Below are positions 16,575 to 25,660 of a DNA stretch of 64,000 bases, in pieces. A program made the position numbers and the translations under genes. The notes under the pieces are model-generated. The model had not been told where the DNA came from. It worked only from the letters and a program-made list of their open reading frames with translations, and ran no database searches. The first letter of the stretch is position 1. Every line of letters starts with the position of its first letter. The DNA is from Pengzhenrongella frigida (GTDB taxonomy: Bacteria; Actinomycetota; Actinomycetes; Actinomycetales; Cellulomonadaceae). The stretch covers positions 33,279 through 97,278 of the forward strand of contig NZ_SDWW01000011.1 of NCBI RefSeq assembly GCF_004168625.1. Reading direction: 5' to 3'.

Positions 16575-18149
16575 GTGCCACGAGCTTTCGAAAACCTATA
16601 TTTCGGCATGGCTGCGGCAGAGAATGAGGTTGCGGTCGATCCGGAGCGATTCCTACGTACGTACTACGATCGATGGAACCTTGTCGGCGAAGTGGAGCTT
16701 CACCGCAAGTTCCTACTCCTCGGGCCTAAGGGCGCGGGAAAAAGTGCTGCGGCGCACTATCTTGTCCTGCGTTGGTCGAAAGAACTCGGTCCCGAAAGCG
16801 TCTTCCCGACCTTTCTCGATTTCGATGACGTCAACCAGACGCAATCGCCGCTGGCGACCCTTGGCAAACGTCTCGTCGGCGATGTCGCCGCACTGACGGA
16901 TGCGGCTTGGAGGCTCTTTCTCTCGATTCGTCTTCTTGAGTCCTTGTGCAGCGACATGGCCTGCGATCTGGCACATGATCCGCAGGTCATTGGTCTTCTG
17001 ATGCAACTTCGAAATGCCGGGCTGGCAAGCGACGATTTCCCGCAGGTCCTGCGGAAGGTGCGTGAGAAGCGGGGTCTAATCGGAGCGCCCAAGATTGTCG
17101 AGTTCGAAGGAAAATGGACCGAAACTCAAGAAGTCAACGTGACGCAATTGAGCGAAGCGCTGGTAAAGATCGTGGCGCGCGCCAAAACCCCAAACCGCCA
17201 TATCTTGGCGGTCGACGGCCTTGATAAAGCGATTGGGGACAACGCGGCGTATTGGCAGACGCTAGCAGCATTGGTGCGTGTGGCTGAAGCGATGACGAGA
17301 ACTCTAAGAGAAGGTCAGCACGCATACATCCTCGTAATGTGCCGAAGTGACGTCTTTCGTCGCGTCCGTTTCGCGGACTCGGGCAAGATAGCGGCCGATG
17401 GTGGAATCTATATGGATTGGGCAGCCGAGGCGGAGGACCCTCGCGATGTCGAGCTGTGGAACTATATTGCGAGCAAGGCGGAGACCGAACCGGACCGGCT
17501 CCTCTCCGCCCTTCCTGCGCGTATCCAAGTTGGTCAGAGTCGAAAAATGGCAACCGACCGCTATCTCTTGCAGATTACGCGATATACGCCGCGCGACATG
17601 ACTCTGCTCTTCAAATCTCTTCAAGAACGCGCGAGAGATCGAACGCTCACAAACTCCCAGGTCAGGCGTGCGGCAGATTCGTTCGCGTCGAGACACCTTC
17701 TCACCGAGATAATCTCGGAAGCGACAGGCCTTCTCCCCGAACTGCTAATTGATCGGTTTGAGCAGATCATCACACATCTCCCGTCGAGGGTCTTCACGCA
17801 TAACCAGTTTGTCGCTGCCTTAGAGGCGGCTGGCGCAGATGCAACGCAAACAGCCGTATTCGGAGAGTACCTCTTTCTACAGGGCGCCATAGGCAACTAT
17901 GCGCCCGGGGTCAATTACGTTCAGTTTTACCACCGGCGCGATGCACACAAATTTCAGCCACAAGGTCCATGGGTTCTCCACACGGGTCTCATGTACGCCT
18001 TCAATAAGCCATGGATGCTGACCGATGCCGCCCCAGGCGACCGGATCGGTGCGCAGGGATCGACTACCGGGGGGGTTCTCAACCTCCCAAGTCGTGGAAG
18101 TTCTCGCGCCCGACGAATCGGCTATGCAGGGCGCCAAGTCGACTCCTAG
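16575..18149 (+). CDS. Large P-loop ATPase, Sll1717-like
   Basis: 524 residues. After FENLYFGMAAAENE, a Walker A GPKGAGKS sits at 50-57 and a Walker B-like HILAVDGLDKA at about 207-217, then a long helical region without recognisable domains. The plan resembles the poorly known Sll1717-type P-loop ATPases, often accessory-genome proteins; this assignment is from memory and unverified. GTG start with AGGGGGAG just upstream. Base use is strikingly AT-richer than in map or gcvP, pointing to horizontal transfer. Convergent with the ASCH/PIN pair, 656 bp apart. Confidence 0.78.
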   Translation: MPRAFENLYFGMAAAENEVAVDPERFLRTYYDRWNLVGEVELHRKFLLLGPKGAGKSAAAHYLVLRWSKELGPESVFPTFLDFDDVNQTQSPLATLGKRLVGDVAALTDAAWRLFLSIRLLESLCSDMACDLAHDPQVIGLLMQLRNAGLASDDFPQVLRKVREKRGLIGAPKIVEFEGKWTETQEVNVTQLSEALVKIVARAKTPNRHILAVDGLDKAIGDNAAYWQTLAALVRVAEAMTRTLREGQHAYILVMCRSDVFRRVRFADSGKIAADGGIYMDWAAEAEDPRDVELWNYIASKAETEPDRLLSALPARIQVGQSRKMATDRYLLQITRYTPRDMTLLFKSLQERARDRTLTNSQVRRAADSFASRHLLTEIISEATGLLPELLIDRFEQIITHLPSRVFTHNQFVAALEAAGADATQTAVFGEYLFLQGAIGNYAPGVNYVQFYHRRDAHKFQPQGPWVLHTGLMYAFNKPWMLTDAAPGDRIGAQGSTTGGVLNLPSRGSSRARRIGYAGRQVDS

Positions 18150-18805
18150 TGGCACTGCCATATTTCGCAGCGGCAACGCGAGATGAGCTATGGGCCGGTC
18201 CGTCGGATTCTCTCGCTCGCCCGTCGGAGAAGGCTGTAGCGAGCCGGCCGATCGCGCGCAGACAAATCGATCTCCAAGCGCGCGAGCGTGAGTCCTCAGT
18301 GCGGTCCCGCGTCCCGACTGGGCTCGACCCTTTTTCGATGACACCCCGAAGTTGCGGCCTCGACGGGCAACCGGCCACAAGGTCAAACCTCTGCGAGATG
18401 CCCGAGACGAGGCGGGAGTTGAATCAGCCAGCTCGTTGTTCCGCTTGCCCTCTCTCAACCCCGCCGCGGCTCACCCATCGCCGAAACCAAGCGGACTCAA
18501 CCAGAGTGTTGCGACGAGCACCGGAACGCACCCGGGAAGTCAGCCTTTGTGAAGCGTCGACGTCGAATTTGCAGGGGTATGCGAGGACACCGGAAAGCGG
18601 GCGAGGCCGCGTGTCTCGCTGCGTATTCTCCGAAACCGAGAAGAGAACTAGCACAGATTCGACAGTCGCGACACAACGCGGTGAGTGGTCTGCGCACGGC
18701 CATGCGCCGCGCCAAGGAACGGGCGAGCGAAGGCTCGAAGACAATGATCGACGTGTCGATCGCACAGCGATCCAGGTGGCGCGCGGGACAAGGGGGCATG
18801 CCGAG
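18150..18805. other. 656-bp intergenic stretch inside the island, no clear gene
   Basis: Open frames on both strands are Arg/Ser-rich and overlap one another without start signals or recognisable motifs. The stretch separates the 3' ends of the converging ATPase and ASCH genes, so it may hold terminators. A near-palindrome ATCGACGTGTCGAT lies near 18748. Decayed sequence or a small RNA cannot be excluded. Confidence 0.5.
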
Positions 18806-19360
18806 TCACGCCGTGATTTGGCGCTTGAAAAGATCGAGGGCGGCGGCGTCATTCTGAGTAGTCCTGGGAAGTTCCGAAGCAGGCCAGAGCATTTCGTTTA
18901 GCGCGCCGTTTGCCGGATGATCCCCGAAAAGGTTGGAAACCCGTTCCCAGTCGAGGTAGTGCCAGGTCTGAGGAGGATGGAACGGGCCCGACGTGCGCAA
19001 GTCGGCCAGGGAGACCGGAATGGCAAGGGGCCGGATGGTCTCGAGGTGCAGTGCAGTCGCGGTACGTGATCCCCGAAAGTAATCCTCAAACTCCTTGCGA
19101 CCGACTCCCGCCGTCTTCTTCACATCATTCCAGAGTTCGGAAGGTGAGGAAATTTCGATGCACGAGACCCGGCAGAAAGCGACCACCGACGCGGCAGGCA
19201 TTGTTGAGTAGATCGCGACGGGTTGTCCGGGGACGATCGCGGGGCGTCCACGGCGCAATTCGACTGTCTTTGAGCCATCGAGGATCTTCGCTACATATCG
19301 GGGATGGATCGATAACAGCATCAGATGACGAAACTGACCCGGAGGTGCCGCGACAGTCAA
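18806..19360 (-). CDS. ASCH/PUA-like domain protein
   Basis: 184 residues. MLLSIHPRYVAKILDGSKTV then ELRRGRP is the hallmark opening of ASCH domains, PUA-like folds thought to bind RNA or modified nucleotides. The start is an unusual TTG at 19360: it overlaps the upstream stop as TTGA, and AAGGAGGT lies just upstream, inside the end of that gene. The ATG at 19321 lacks a ribosome site. Coupling to the GNAT-PIN gene implies a joint function. Possible antitoxin, or sensor of RNA or nucleotides; this is inference. Confidence 0.82.
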   Translation of the reverse strand: MTVAAPPGQFRHLMLLSIHPRYVAKILDGSKTVELRRGRPAIVPGQPVAIYSTMPAASVVAFCRVSCIEISSPSELWNDVKKTAGVGRKEFEDYFRGSRTATALHLETIRPLAIPVSLADLRTSGPFHPPQTWHYLDWERVSNLFGDHPANGALNEMLWPASELPRTTQNDAAALDLFKRQITA

Positions 19361-21420
19361 AGACTGACCTCCTTCATAATTGACGCAAATAGGTCAGGGC
19401 GGATGCGCGACGGCGACCTCAACTGCAGACTGTGGCCGAGCCCCTCGGCGAACCGTCGGAGATTGCGGAGTGGAAGCGGTCGAGGGAATACTTCGGTATT
19501 GACGACTCGGAGAGCGCGGACCTGTCCGCGGCCGTCCGCAACACTCCTCACGTCGCCCCGCGTGTAGACGCCGAGGCGGCGGAAGTCTCGGAACACAGTC
19601 TCCCATGGACCGTCCACGACCTCGATGAGCTCACTCCGTCCCATCACGACACCCTCGCGTGCCCCACTGACATACCAGAGCACTCGGGACGGTCCTGCTT
19701 CACCTGATCGCCCCCCGCGGTAGTAGACGTGCTCGACGCTGATTCCGAGTCCGTCGCGCCGGGCGAGAAGTTCTTGGGGGTAGCCAAAGAGCTGCGCAGA
19801 GAACTGAGGGCGAATCGGCACCAACCACGAGTCCACAGGTGCGTCGACGATGCACATCGGGCGGAGTTGGCGCTCGAGGCTGAGTGCTGCTCGCGCTGAT
19901 GGCTCGGACGCGAGCCTGCGCGCAGACTTCAGCCAGGAGTCCGCTTCGTCGCCTGAAATGCTCGGATCCGAAACCGCTCCCGTCACGACAGCTTCAAGTT
20001 CGTTGAGCGTGCATAGCCGAGGGACAGATATTGCCAGGGCCCCTGCGGCGTTCATTTGGAACCCGTCACGGAGGAGCGCATCGATAAGCACGGGGTGGGC
20101 ATGGGGGTCAGTGATCCGGATGGCGCGAGCACCGGCGTCGGAAGCGCAAGTTCTAAGGAGGCTGGCCATCTGTGCTGCGAGCGTGGCCTGGAGAGCGGTC
20201 TGATTCATTCGTGCCACGGGAACGGAAAGCACATCGCCCAAAGGAAGGGTTCCCAGGAGTGCAATTGGGGTGCCTGTTGGATCCGCGAGGAGGAGCCTTG
20301 ACGATGACGGGCGAGTTCCTGCGAGTGCGCGCAGGCGCTGCTCGTAATCGCGCAGTCTCTCGCCGCTGGCGTAACTGAAAAACTCGCGCAGTTGGCTGTC
20401 GTCCCCTGTCCCTGCCTCTTTCAAGCTATATCCCGTCCCAAGGAGCGCCGCCGGCCTATAGGCGGAAACCGCCTCGGACTCGTCGATGTGGGCGACGAGT
20501 TCCTCAGGACTGACGACGTCAACCCCTATGTCAGCCGCTGCGACAGAGCGGAGGTGCCGAAGGACCGGATTGTCGCGGGTCACGACAGTCGAAACGCCCG
20601 CGGCTGATGCGTACGCAATGTGATTGAGGTCACTCTGGTCCTGCGTGCTAGCGGGTTCCTTGCCAAGTGATCTGACGAACACCTCGCGGATACTCTCAAA
20701 TCGGTCGGCATGCACGGGAAGGCGCGGGTACTGGCTCGCGATGATGTTCCTCAGCCGGCGCCGCTCCGCCGGGTCTGCAACACGGGCCATCTCGTTGTAC
20801 ATCTCGGGTGTGACGAGGAGTTCGATGCGGTCTCCGAGCACCTCAAGAAGTAGTCGTCTCGTGGATGGCGACAGCGAACCGGGCTTCGCGCCGTGAAGGT
20901 CGATGAACACGTTTGCATCCATCACGACGGGGAACGCTGACGGCGGGGGGCCGCTCCATGTCATGAGGTCAGCGTGCCCGTGGTCCCGCCACCAGTAGGT
21001 CAGTAGGTGTGCCTCCTGGCTACGGCCGACGAGACTTCCCAACGCAACAAAGCCTAAACGGGGCCAGAACGGATCGGCGGGGAAGTCTGGCCGGCACTTC
21101 GCTCCGATTCCGCGTCGGTCAGGGAACTTCTCTGAGAGTCGCCCAACGATTGATCGGGCGATCTGTTGGCCCCGCGCTTCGGGACGAACGACAAGATGAG
21201 CAAGGACAACTTCATTGCGCGGCGTGCGGTAGGCCGCATAGCCCTGGGCGACGCTCGGCTCGGCCGGATCGATCGCGACAAGGATGTGCCCGGCAGCGGC
21301 ATACTCACGCCAGGCATCGAAGGTCAGTTGGCCCAGATACTTGCGGTTCCGATCGCCGAGCTCCTGCGCTGCCAAGAAGAGCGGATCCTCGGGTCCTGGT
21401 TCCCTGAACTCGATATTCAC
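19357..21420 (-). CDS. GNAT-PIN-(GNAT-like)-PUA-like fusion protein
   Basis: 687 residues. An N-terminal GNAT acetyltransferase domain (about 1-150, acetyl-CoA loop RPEARGQQIARSI) is followed by a PIN nuclease domain (about 163-300) with its acidic set intact: Asp168 and Asn170 in DANVF, Glu206/210 in PEMYNE, Asp261/264 in DQSDLN and Asp283 in TRDN. A second weak GNAT-like region follows (about 330-480). The C-terminus (about 520-680) resembles a PUA/ASCH fold. The GTG at 21420 has AGGGGG upstream; a GTG at 21480 is possible. It is coupled to the ASCH gene. The combination suggests a nuclease with acetyl-transfer control. Confidence 0.8.
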   Translation of the reverse strand: MNIEFREPGPEDPLFLAAQELGDRNRKYLGQLTFDAWREYAAAGHILVAIDPAEPSVAQGYAAYRTPRNEVVLAHLVVRPEARGQQIARSIVGRLSEKFPDRRGIGAKCRPDFPADPFWPRLGFVALGSLVGRSQEAHLLTYWWRDHGHADLMTWSGPPPSAFPVVMDANVFIDLHGAKPGSLSPSTRRLLLEVLGDRIELLVTPEMYNEMARVADPAERRRLRNIIASQYPRLPVHADRFESIREVFVRSLGKEPASTQDQSDLNHIAYASAAGVSTVVTRDNPVLRHLRSVAAADIGVDVVSPEELVAHIDESEAVSAYRPAALLGTGYSLKEAGTGDDSQLREFFSYASGERLRDYEQRLRALAGTRPSSSRLLLADPTGTPIALLGTLPLGDVLSVPVARMNQTALQATLAAQMASLLRTCASDAGARAIRITDPHAHPVLIDALLRDGFQMNAAGALAISVPRLCTLNELEAVVTGAVSDPSISGDEADSWLKSARRLASEPSARAALSLERQLRPMCIVDAPVDSWLVPIRPQFSAQLFGYPQELLARRDGLGISVEHVYYRGGRSGEAGPSRVLWYVSGAREGVVMGRSELIEVVDGPWETVFRDFRRLGVYTRGDVRSVADGRGQVRALRVVNTEVFPRPLPLRNLRRFAEGLGHSLQLRSPSRIRPDLFASIMKEVSL

Positions 21421-21839
21421 ACGAAGTCCCCCTGTGTCGGCGTCAAGCCTCGGAGCGGCGTCACGCCATGACTCTTTCACTAGTCAGCGCGCCTGCTCGA
21501 AAGGGCACGCAGTTGTGCGCCCTTGGAGAGGGGCTCTTACCGGCCAACCCCATGTCTCGAACCAGGACCTCGTCGGTCGCGACTGCTCTGGCCAGTTAGC
21601 GGTTCATTCCGCTCGAAGGACAGACGGGCGCAATCTAGTTGGTGCGAAGCGGGGGAGTCGGCCACGTCGTTGAGGAACGCGTAGAAGGCCCGAAATCCCT
21701 GGCGATGGCCGGCGCCGGGCAGCACGTAGTCCTGCCGGGCAGGCCGAATTTGCCTTGTAGCCACTCACCTGTACCCGTCAGCGGGCGCGTTAGTGGATCA
21801 ATCGCCAGCCGCCGACGGGCGCCAAGGCGCAATGTCGTG
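21421..21839. other. Right flank of the island, no supported gene
   Basis: About 420 bp between the fusion gene start and the NmrA-like gene. Two overlapping minus-strand frames (21537-21764 and 21635-21832) read TGEWLQGKFGLPGR and QDYVLPGAGHRQGF in different phases. That could be a frameshifted gene remnant, but I cannot name it. The promoter of the GNAT-PIN operon should lie here. No attachment-site repeat was found. Confidence 0.5.
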
Positions 21840-22718
21840 TTACCGCCGCAGGTGGGCCCATTCCTGCGGATTGAGGTCCAGCCACGTGGCGAAGGACTCC
21901 GGCTCGCGGTTCGTCAGGATGCGGACCGTGGGGGAGACCGCCGCGAGGTCGCCGGCGGCGATCGCCGTGTACGACGTGACCCAGCCGTCGACCTCGAACA
22001 GTGGGGCGTCATAGTCGGCCCGGGACGCGTACGCCTCCGGGATCGTCTCGGGCACGTAGGTGATCTGGCGGCCGGTCGCGCGGGTGAGGTGGGCGGCGAA
22101 CTCGGTCATCGACAGGGCCTCGGGGCCGGTCACGTCGTAGGTCGCGCCGTCGTGGACGTGCTCGCGCTCGTCGAGCAGGACGGCGGTGGCGACGTCGGCG
22201 ATGTCGTCGTGCGCGACGGCGGCCGCGCGGCCGTCACCGGCGGGGCCGCGGATCACACCGTCGGCCCCGACGAGGTGCGGCATCATCGCGAAGTAGAGGT
22301 TGTCGCGCAGGAAGGTGAAGCGCAGGCCGGTCGACCGGATGTACTCCTCGGTCGCCCAGTGGTCGCGGGCGAACGTGAAGGTCGCCTTCGGCCCGGCGCC
22401 GAGGAAGGACACGTAGACGATCCGGCTCACGCCCGCGTGCACGGCGGCGTCGATCGCGGACCGGTGCTCGGCGACGCGGTCGGCCGACTCCCGCCCGGAG
22501 ACCAGGAACAGCGTGTCCGCGCCCTCGAGTGCCGACCGCATCCCGGCGCCGTCGGTGTAGCCCTGCGCAACGGCGACCGACGCACCGGCAAGCTCCGGCG
22601 CGCGGGCCGGGTCGCGCACGATCAGGCGCTGCGCGGCGCCCGCGGCGGCGAGCCGGAACGCAAGTCGCCCGCCCAGCTGGCCGGTCGCGCCGGTGACGGC
22701 GATCAGGGGAGTGGTCAT
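21840..22718 (-). CDS. NmrA-like NAD(P)-binding protein
   Basis: 292 residues of the NmrA/atypical SDR group. The N-terminal Rossmann motif is VTGATGQLGGRLA (about 7-19), with NVT-region equivalents such as RIVYVSFLGAG and a later FTFLRDNLYF typical of quinone oxidoreductase-2-like members. The usual catalytic Tyr-Lys pair is not evident, so it may be a redox sensor or quinone reductase. The ATG at 22718 opens the fold; the frame stays open to 22910 only by overlapping the divergent phosphatase. Shares a 37-bp promoter gap with that gene. Confidence 0.87.
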   Translation of the reverse strand: MTTPLIAVTGATGQLGGRLAFRLAAAGAAQRLIVRDPARAPELAGASVAVAQGYTDGAGMRSALEGADTLFLVSGRESADRVAEHRSAIDAAVHAGVSRIVYVSFLGAGPKATFTFARDHWATEEYIRSTGLRFTFLRDNLYFAMMPHLVGADGVIRGPAGDGRAAAVAHDDIADVATAVLLDEREHVHDGATYDVTGPEALSMTEFAAHLTRATGRQITYVPETIPEAYASRADYDAPLFEVDGWVTSYTAIAAGDLAAVSPTVRILTNREPESFATWLDLNPQEWAHLRR

Positions 22719-22755
22719 GTCTTCGAACCTATTCCCGTTCGGCGAGAATGAGCCG

Positions 22756-23289
22756 ATGGACGACGTCTTCCGCGTGATGACCGTGTGCACCGGCAACATC
22801 TGTCGATCGCCGATGGCGGAGGTGGTGCTCCGGGACCGGTTCGAGGCCGCCGGGCTGGGGGAGCGGGTCGTGGTCGACTCGACCGGGATCAGCGCCGAGG
22901 AGCACGGCAACCCGATCGACCCCCGGGCGCGCGCCGTGCTGGCCGCGCGCGGCTACCCGGTGCCGGTGCGCGAGGCCCGCGAGGTCCGGGCGATCGACCT
23001 GGTGGCGTCCGACCTCGTGCTGGCGATGACGGAGGTGCACGCCCACGCCCTGCGGCGCCTGGCCGGGGCCGACGACGTCGTCGCGGGCCGGGTCGTGATG
23101 TTCCGGGCCTTCGATCCGGCCGCGCCGCGGATCGCCCCGGGCGGTCGGGAGTACGTGCTGGACGTGGACGATCCCTGGTACGGCGGTCCGGACGACTTCG
23201 AGGACTGCCTCACGCAGGTCGAGGCCGCCGCGGACGGCGTCGTCGCCCGGGTGCGGCTCGCCCTGGCCGAGCACGACTCGGGGACCTGA
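22756..23289 (+). CDS. Low-molecular-weight protein tyrosine phosphatase
   Basis: 177 residues. The active-site loop is CTGNICRSPMAE (CX5R-S type) near residues 11-22, and the general-acid region is DVDDPWYGGPDDF near 138-150, both as in bacterial LMW-PTPs. It removes phosphate from tyrosine in proteins, often linked to exopolysaccharide or stress control. The ATG at 22756 follows a GAGAAT hexamer by six bases, possibly a leaderless start. No tyrosine kinase gene is beside it. Confidence 0.92.
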   Translation: MDDVFRVMTVCTGNICRSPMAEVVLRDRFEAAGLGERVVVDSTGISAEEHGNPIDPRARAVLAARGYPVPVREAREVRAIDLVASDLVLAMTEVHAHALRRLAGADDVVAGRVVMFRAFDPAAPRIAPGGREYVLDVDDPWYGGPDDFEDCLTQVEAAADGVVARVRLALAEHDSGT

Positions 23290-23314
23290 ACCCGCGCCGT
23301 CGGGCAGGAAGCGG

Positions 23315-24307
23315 CTAGAGCCAGTCGTTGCGACGGAACAGGGCGTGCAGGCCGACGCAGATCGCGGCGATGACCGCGATCACCACGAAGTAGCCGTACC
23401 GCATGCTCAGCTCGGGCATGTACTCGAAGTTCATCCCGTAGATCCCCGCGATCGCGGTCGGCACCAGCGCGATCGCCGCCCACGAGGAGATCTTGCGCAT
23501 GTCCTCGTTCTGGCGCACGGTCACGCGGCTCTGCTCGACGGTGACCTGAGCGAGGTTGGCGGCGAGCACGTTGGTCAGCAGGTGGTCGTAGGCCTCGATC
23601 GCGTCGGCGGCGCGCAGCAGGTGGTCGTGCACGTCGCGGAAGTACGGCTGGGCGGCCGCGCCGACCCACGGCACCTCGCCGGCCACCAGCCGCTGGAGCG
23701 GGACGGCGAGCGGGACGACCGCGCGGCGGAACTCCAGGACCTCGCTCTTGAGCTTGTAGATGCGCTCGGAGTGCTCGCCGCCGGCGTCCCCGAAGACCTG
23801 CTCCTCGATCTCGTCGATGTCGATACCGATCGCCTCGACCACGTCGAGGTAGCCGTCGACGGCGAGGTCGAGCGCGCGGTACAGCACGGCGGCCGGGCCG
23901 TGGGCGAGCAGAGCAGGGCTCGTGTTGAGCTCGGCCCGGACCGCGGCGGGCACGTCCGACACACCGTGGCGCACGGTGATGACGAAGTGCTCGCCGAGGA
24001 AGATCGCGAGCTCGCTGATCTCGACGACCTCCTCGTGGTCGACGTACCGCCCGGGTTTCACGACGGCGAACGTCACGTCGCCGTAGCGCTCGAGCTTGGG
24101 GCGCTGGTGGGCGCGGACGGCGTCGTCGACGGCCAGCGTGGGCAGCGTGAAGTCCTCGGAGATCTCCGCGAACTCGGCCGCCGTCGGCTCGAACAGGCCG
24201 ATCCACACGAACCCGCCCCCGGCGCGCGCCTCGCGCAGCGCGGCCGTGATGTCCGTCCGGGCATGCCGGGTCTGTCCCTTGACGTACAGCGCGCAGTCGA
24301 CGATCAC
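23315..24307 (-). CDS. corA: CorA family magnesium/cobalt transporter
   Basis: 330 residues. A long cytoplasmic N-terminal domain precedes two C-terminal membrane helices. The first ends in the pore signature YGMNFEYMPEL, then YGYFVVIAVIAAICVGLHALF forms the second, with a short basic tail RRNDWL. This is the pentameric CorA channel plan for Mg2+ uptake. GTG start at 24307, preceded by TAGCCT six bases upstream, maybe leaderless. Convergent with the phosphatase gene and divergent from the aminotransferase gene. Confidence 0.95.
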   Translation of the reverse strand: MIVDCALYVKGQTRHARTDITAALREARAGGGFVWIGLFEPTAAEFAEISEDFTLPTLAVDDAVRAHQRPKLERYGDVTFAVVKPGRYVDHEEVVEISELAIFLGEHFVITVRHGVSDVPAAVRAELNTSPALLAHGPAAVLYRALDLAVDGYLDVVEAIGIDIDEIEEQVFGDAGGEHSERIYKLKSEVLEFRRAVVPLAVPLQRLVAGEVPWVGAAAQPYFRDVHDHLLRAADAIEAYDHLLTNVLAANLAQVTVEQSRVTVRQNEDMRKISSWAAIALVPTAIAGIYGMNFEYMPELSMRYGYFVVIAVIAAICVGLHALFRRNDWL

Positions 24308-24335
24308 TCGCCGAGGCTATCCGCGAGGGACGAGG

Positions 24336-25541
24336 ATGGCGGACATGAAGGTCTCGCGCCGCGCCCAGGTCCCCCCGTTCGCCGTGATGGAGATCATCGC
24401 GGCCGCCAACGCCCGTAAGGCCGCCGGGCAGTCGGTGCTCAACCTCTGCGCGGGCGAGCCGGCCACCGGCGCCTCCGACGTGGTGCGCGACCTGGCCGTG
24501 CAGCTGCTGGCGGACGGGAACCTCGGCTACACCGAGTCCCTCGGCGCCCCACCGATGCGCCGCGCCATCGCCGAGCACTACCGGCGCTGGTACGACGTCG
24601 AGATCGACCCCGCGCAGGTGGCGGTGACGACCGGCTCGTCGGGGGCGTTCATGCTCGCGTTCCTCGCGGCCTTCGACGTCGGCGACCGGGTGGCGCTCGC
24701 GCGGCCCGGGTACCCGGCCTACAAGAACATCCTGCGGGCGCTGGGCTGCGAGGTCGTCGAGCTCGCGTGCGGGCCCGAGACCCGGTACCAGCCGACGCTC
24801 GCCCAGCTCGAGGCGATGGACCCCCCGCCCGACGGCCTGATGATCGCGAGCCCGGCCAACCCGACCGGCACGATGATCCGCGCCGAGGAGCTCGCGGCCC
24901 TCGCGCAGTGGTGCGCGAGCCACGGCGTGCGGCTGATCAGCGACGAGATCTACCACGGCATCACCTACGGCGGTCCGGGCGGCGTGGTCGGCGCGACCCC
25001 GGGGCGCGGCGCCGGGGCGACCACCGCGGCCGGCTACCTGGACCAGGGCGCCGTCGTCGTGAACTCCTTCTCCAAGTACTGGGCGATGACCGGCTGGCGG
25101 CTCGGCTGGCTGCTGCTGCCGACCGACCTGGTCGCGCCGGTCGACGCGCTCGCGGGCAACGTGTCGCTGTGTCCGCCGGCGCTCGCCCAGCACGCCGGGG
25201 TCGCCGCGTTCAGCGCGGCGGGGTATGCCGCAGCCGAGGCGAACGTCGCGCGGTACGCGGCCTGCCGCGACCTGCTGCTCGCGCGGCTGCCCGAGCTCGG
25301 CTGGACCCGGGTCGCGCCGGCCGACGGCGCGTTCTACCTCTACGCGGACATCTCCGCCTCGGGGATGGACTCCATCACGTGGTGCGCCCGCCTGCTCGAC
25401 GAGGCGGGGGTCGCGTTGACCCCCGGCACGGACTTCGACGCGGTCGACGGCGGGTCGTGGGTGCGGCTGTCGTTCGCGTCGTCGGTCGAGGTGGTCGGCG
25501 CCGCCGTCGACCGGATCGTGGCCTGGCAGCGCACCCTCTGA
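24336..25541 (+). CDS. Class I/II pyridoxal-phosphate aminotransferase
   Basis: 401 residues, fold type I. The N-terminal KVSRRAQVPPFAVMEI is typical. The PLP-contact stretch is SPANPTGTMI near 173, ISDEIYHGITYGG near 206, and the Schiff-base lysine is in NSFSKYWAMTGWRLGW near 249. It converts an amino acid with 2-oxoglutarate or a similar acceptor; the substrate is unknown, although the best match in memory is to aspartate/alanine-type enzymes. The start may be ATG 24336 or ATG 24345; GAGG precedes both. Confidence 0.92.
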   Translation: MADMKVSRRAQVPPFAVMEIIAAANARKAAGQSVLNLCAGEPATGASDVVRDLAVQLLADGNLGYTESLGAPPMRRAIAEHYRRWYDVEIDPAQVAVTTGSSGAFMLAFLAAFDVGDRVALARPGYPAYKNILRALGCEVVELACGPETRYQPTLAQLEAMDPPPDGLMIASPANPTGTMIRAEELAALAQWCASHGVRLISDEIYHGITYGGPGGVVGATPGRGAGATTAAGYLDQGAVVVNSFSKYWAMTGWRLGWLLLPTDLVAPVDALAGNVSLCPPALAQHAGVAAFSAAGYAAAEANVARYAACRDLLLARLPELGWTRVAPADGAFYLYADISASGMDSITWCARLLDEAGVALTPGTDFDAVDGGSWVRLSFASSVEVVGAAVDRIVAWQRTL

Positions 25542-25660
25542 CGAAGGTGACAACGCACACCGGGGCCGACGATCGCGGCACGGAACCGGGGCGCGGGTCG
25601 TTGTGGGGGGAACGGGCCGGGCTGCCGCCCCCCTGACCGCGACGAGAGGCCCCCCCCCGC

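Noticed and set aside
16100..16600. CRISPR array or integrase attachment repeat in the island flank
   Set aside because: No regularly spaced repeats and no matching pair of flanking direct repeats could be found by eye.
16127..16609. 160-codon minus-strand frame in the island flank
   Set aside because: Biased Cys/Arg/Ser content, no ribosome site, crosses the start of the ATPase gene.
18011..18901. 296-codon plus-strand frame after the ATPase
   Set aside because: It overlaps both flanking genes and reads as Arg/Ser/Thr-rich noise.
21537..21832. Possible frameshifted minus-strand gene with GEWLQGKFGLPGR and QDYVLPGAGHRQGF
   Set aside because: The two phases can be joined by one indel, but neither matches a family I know and both frames are short; kept only as a gap note.
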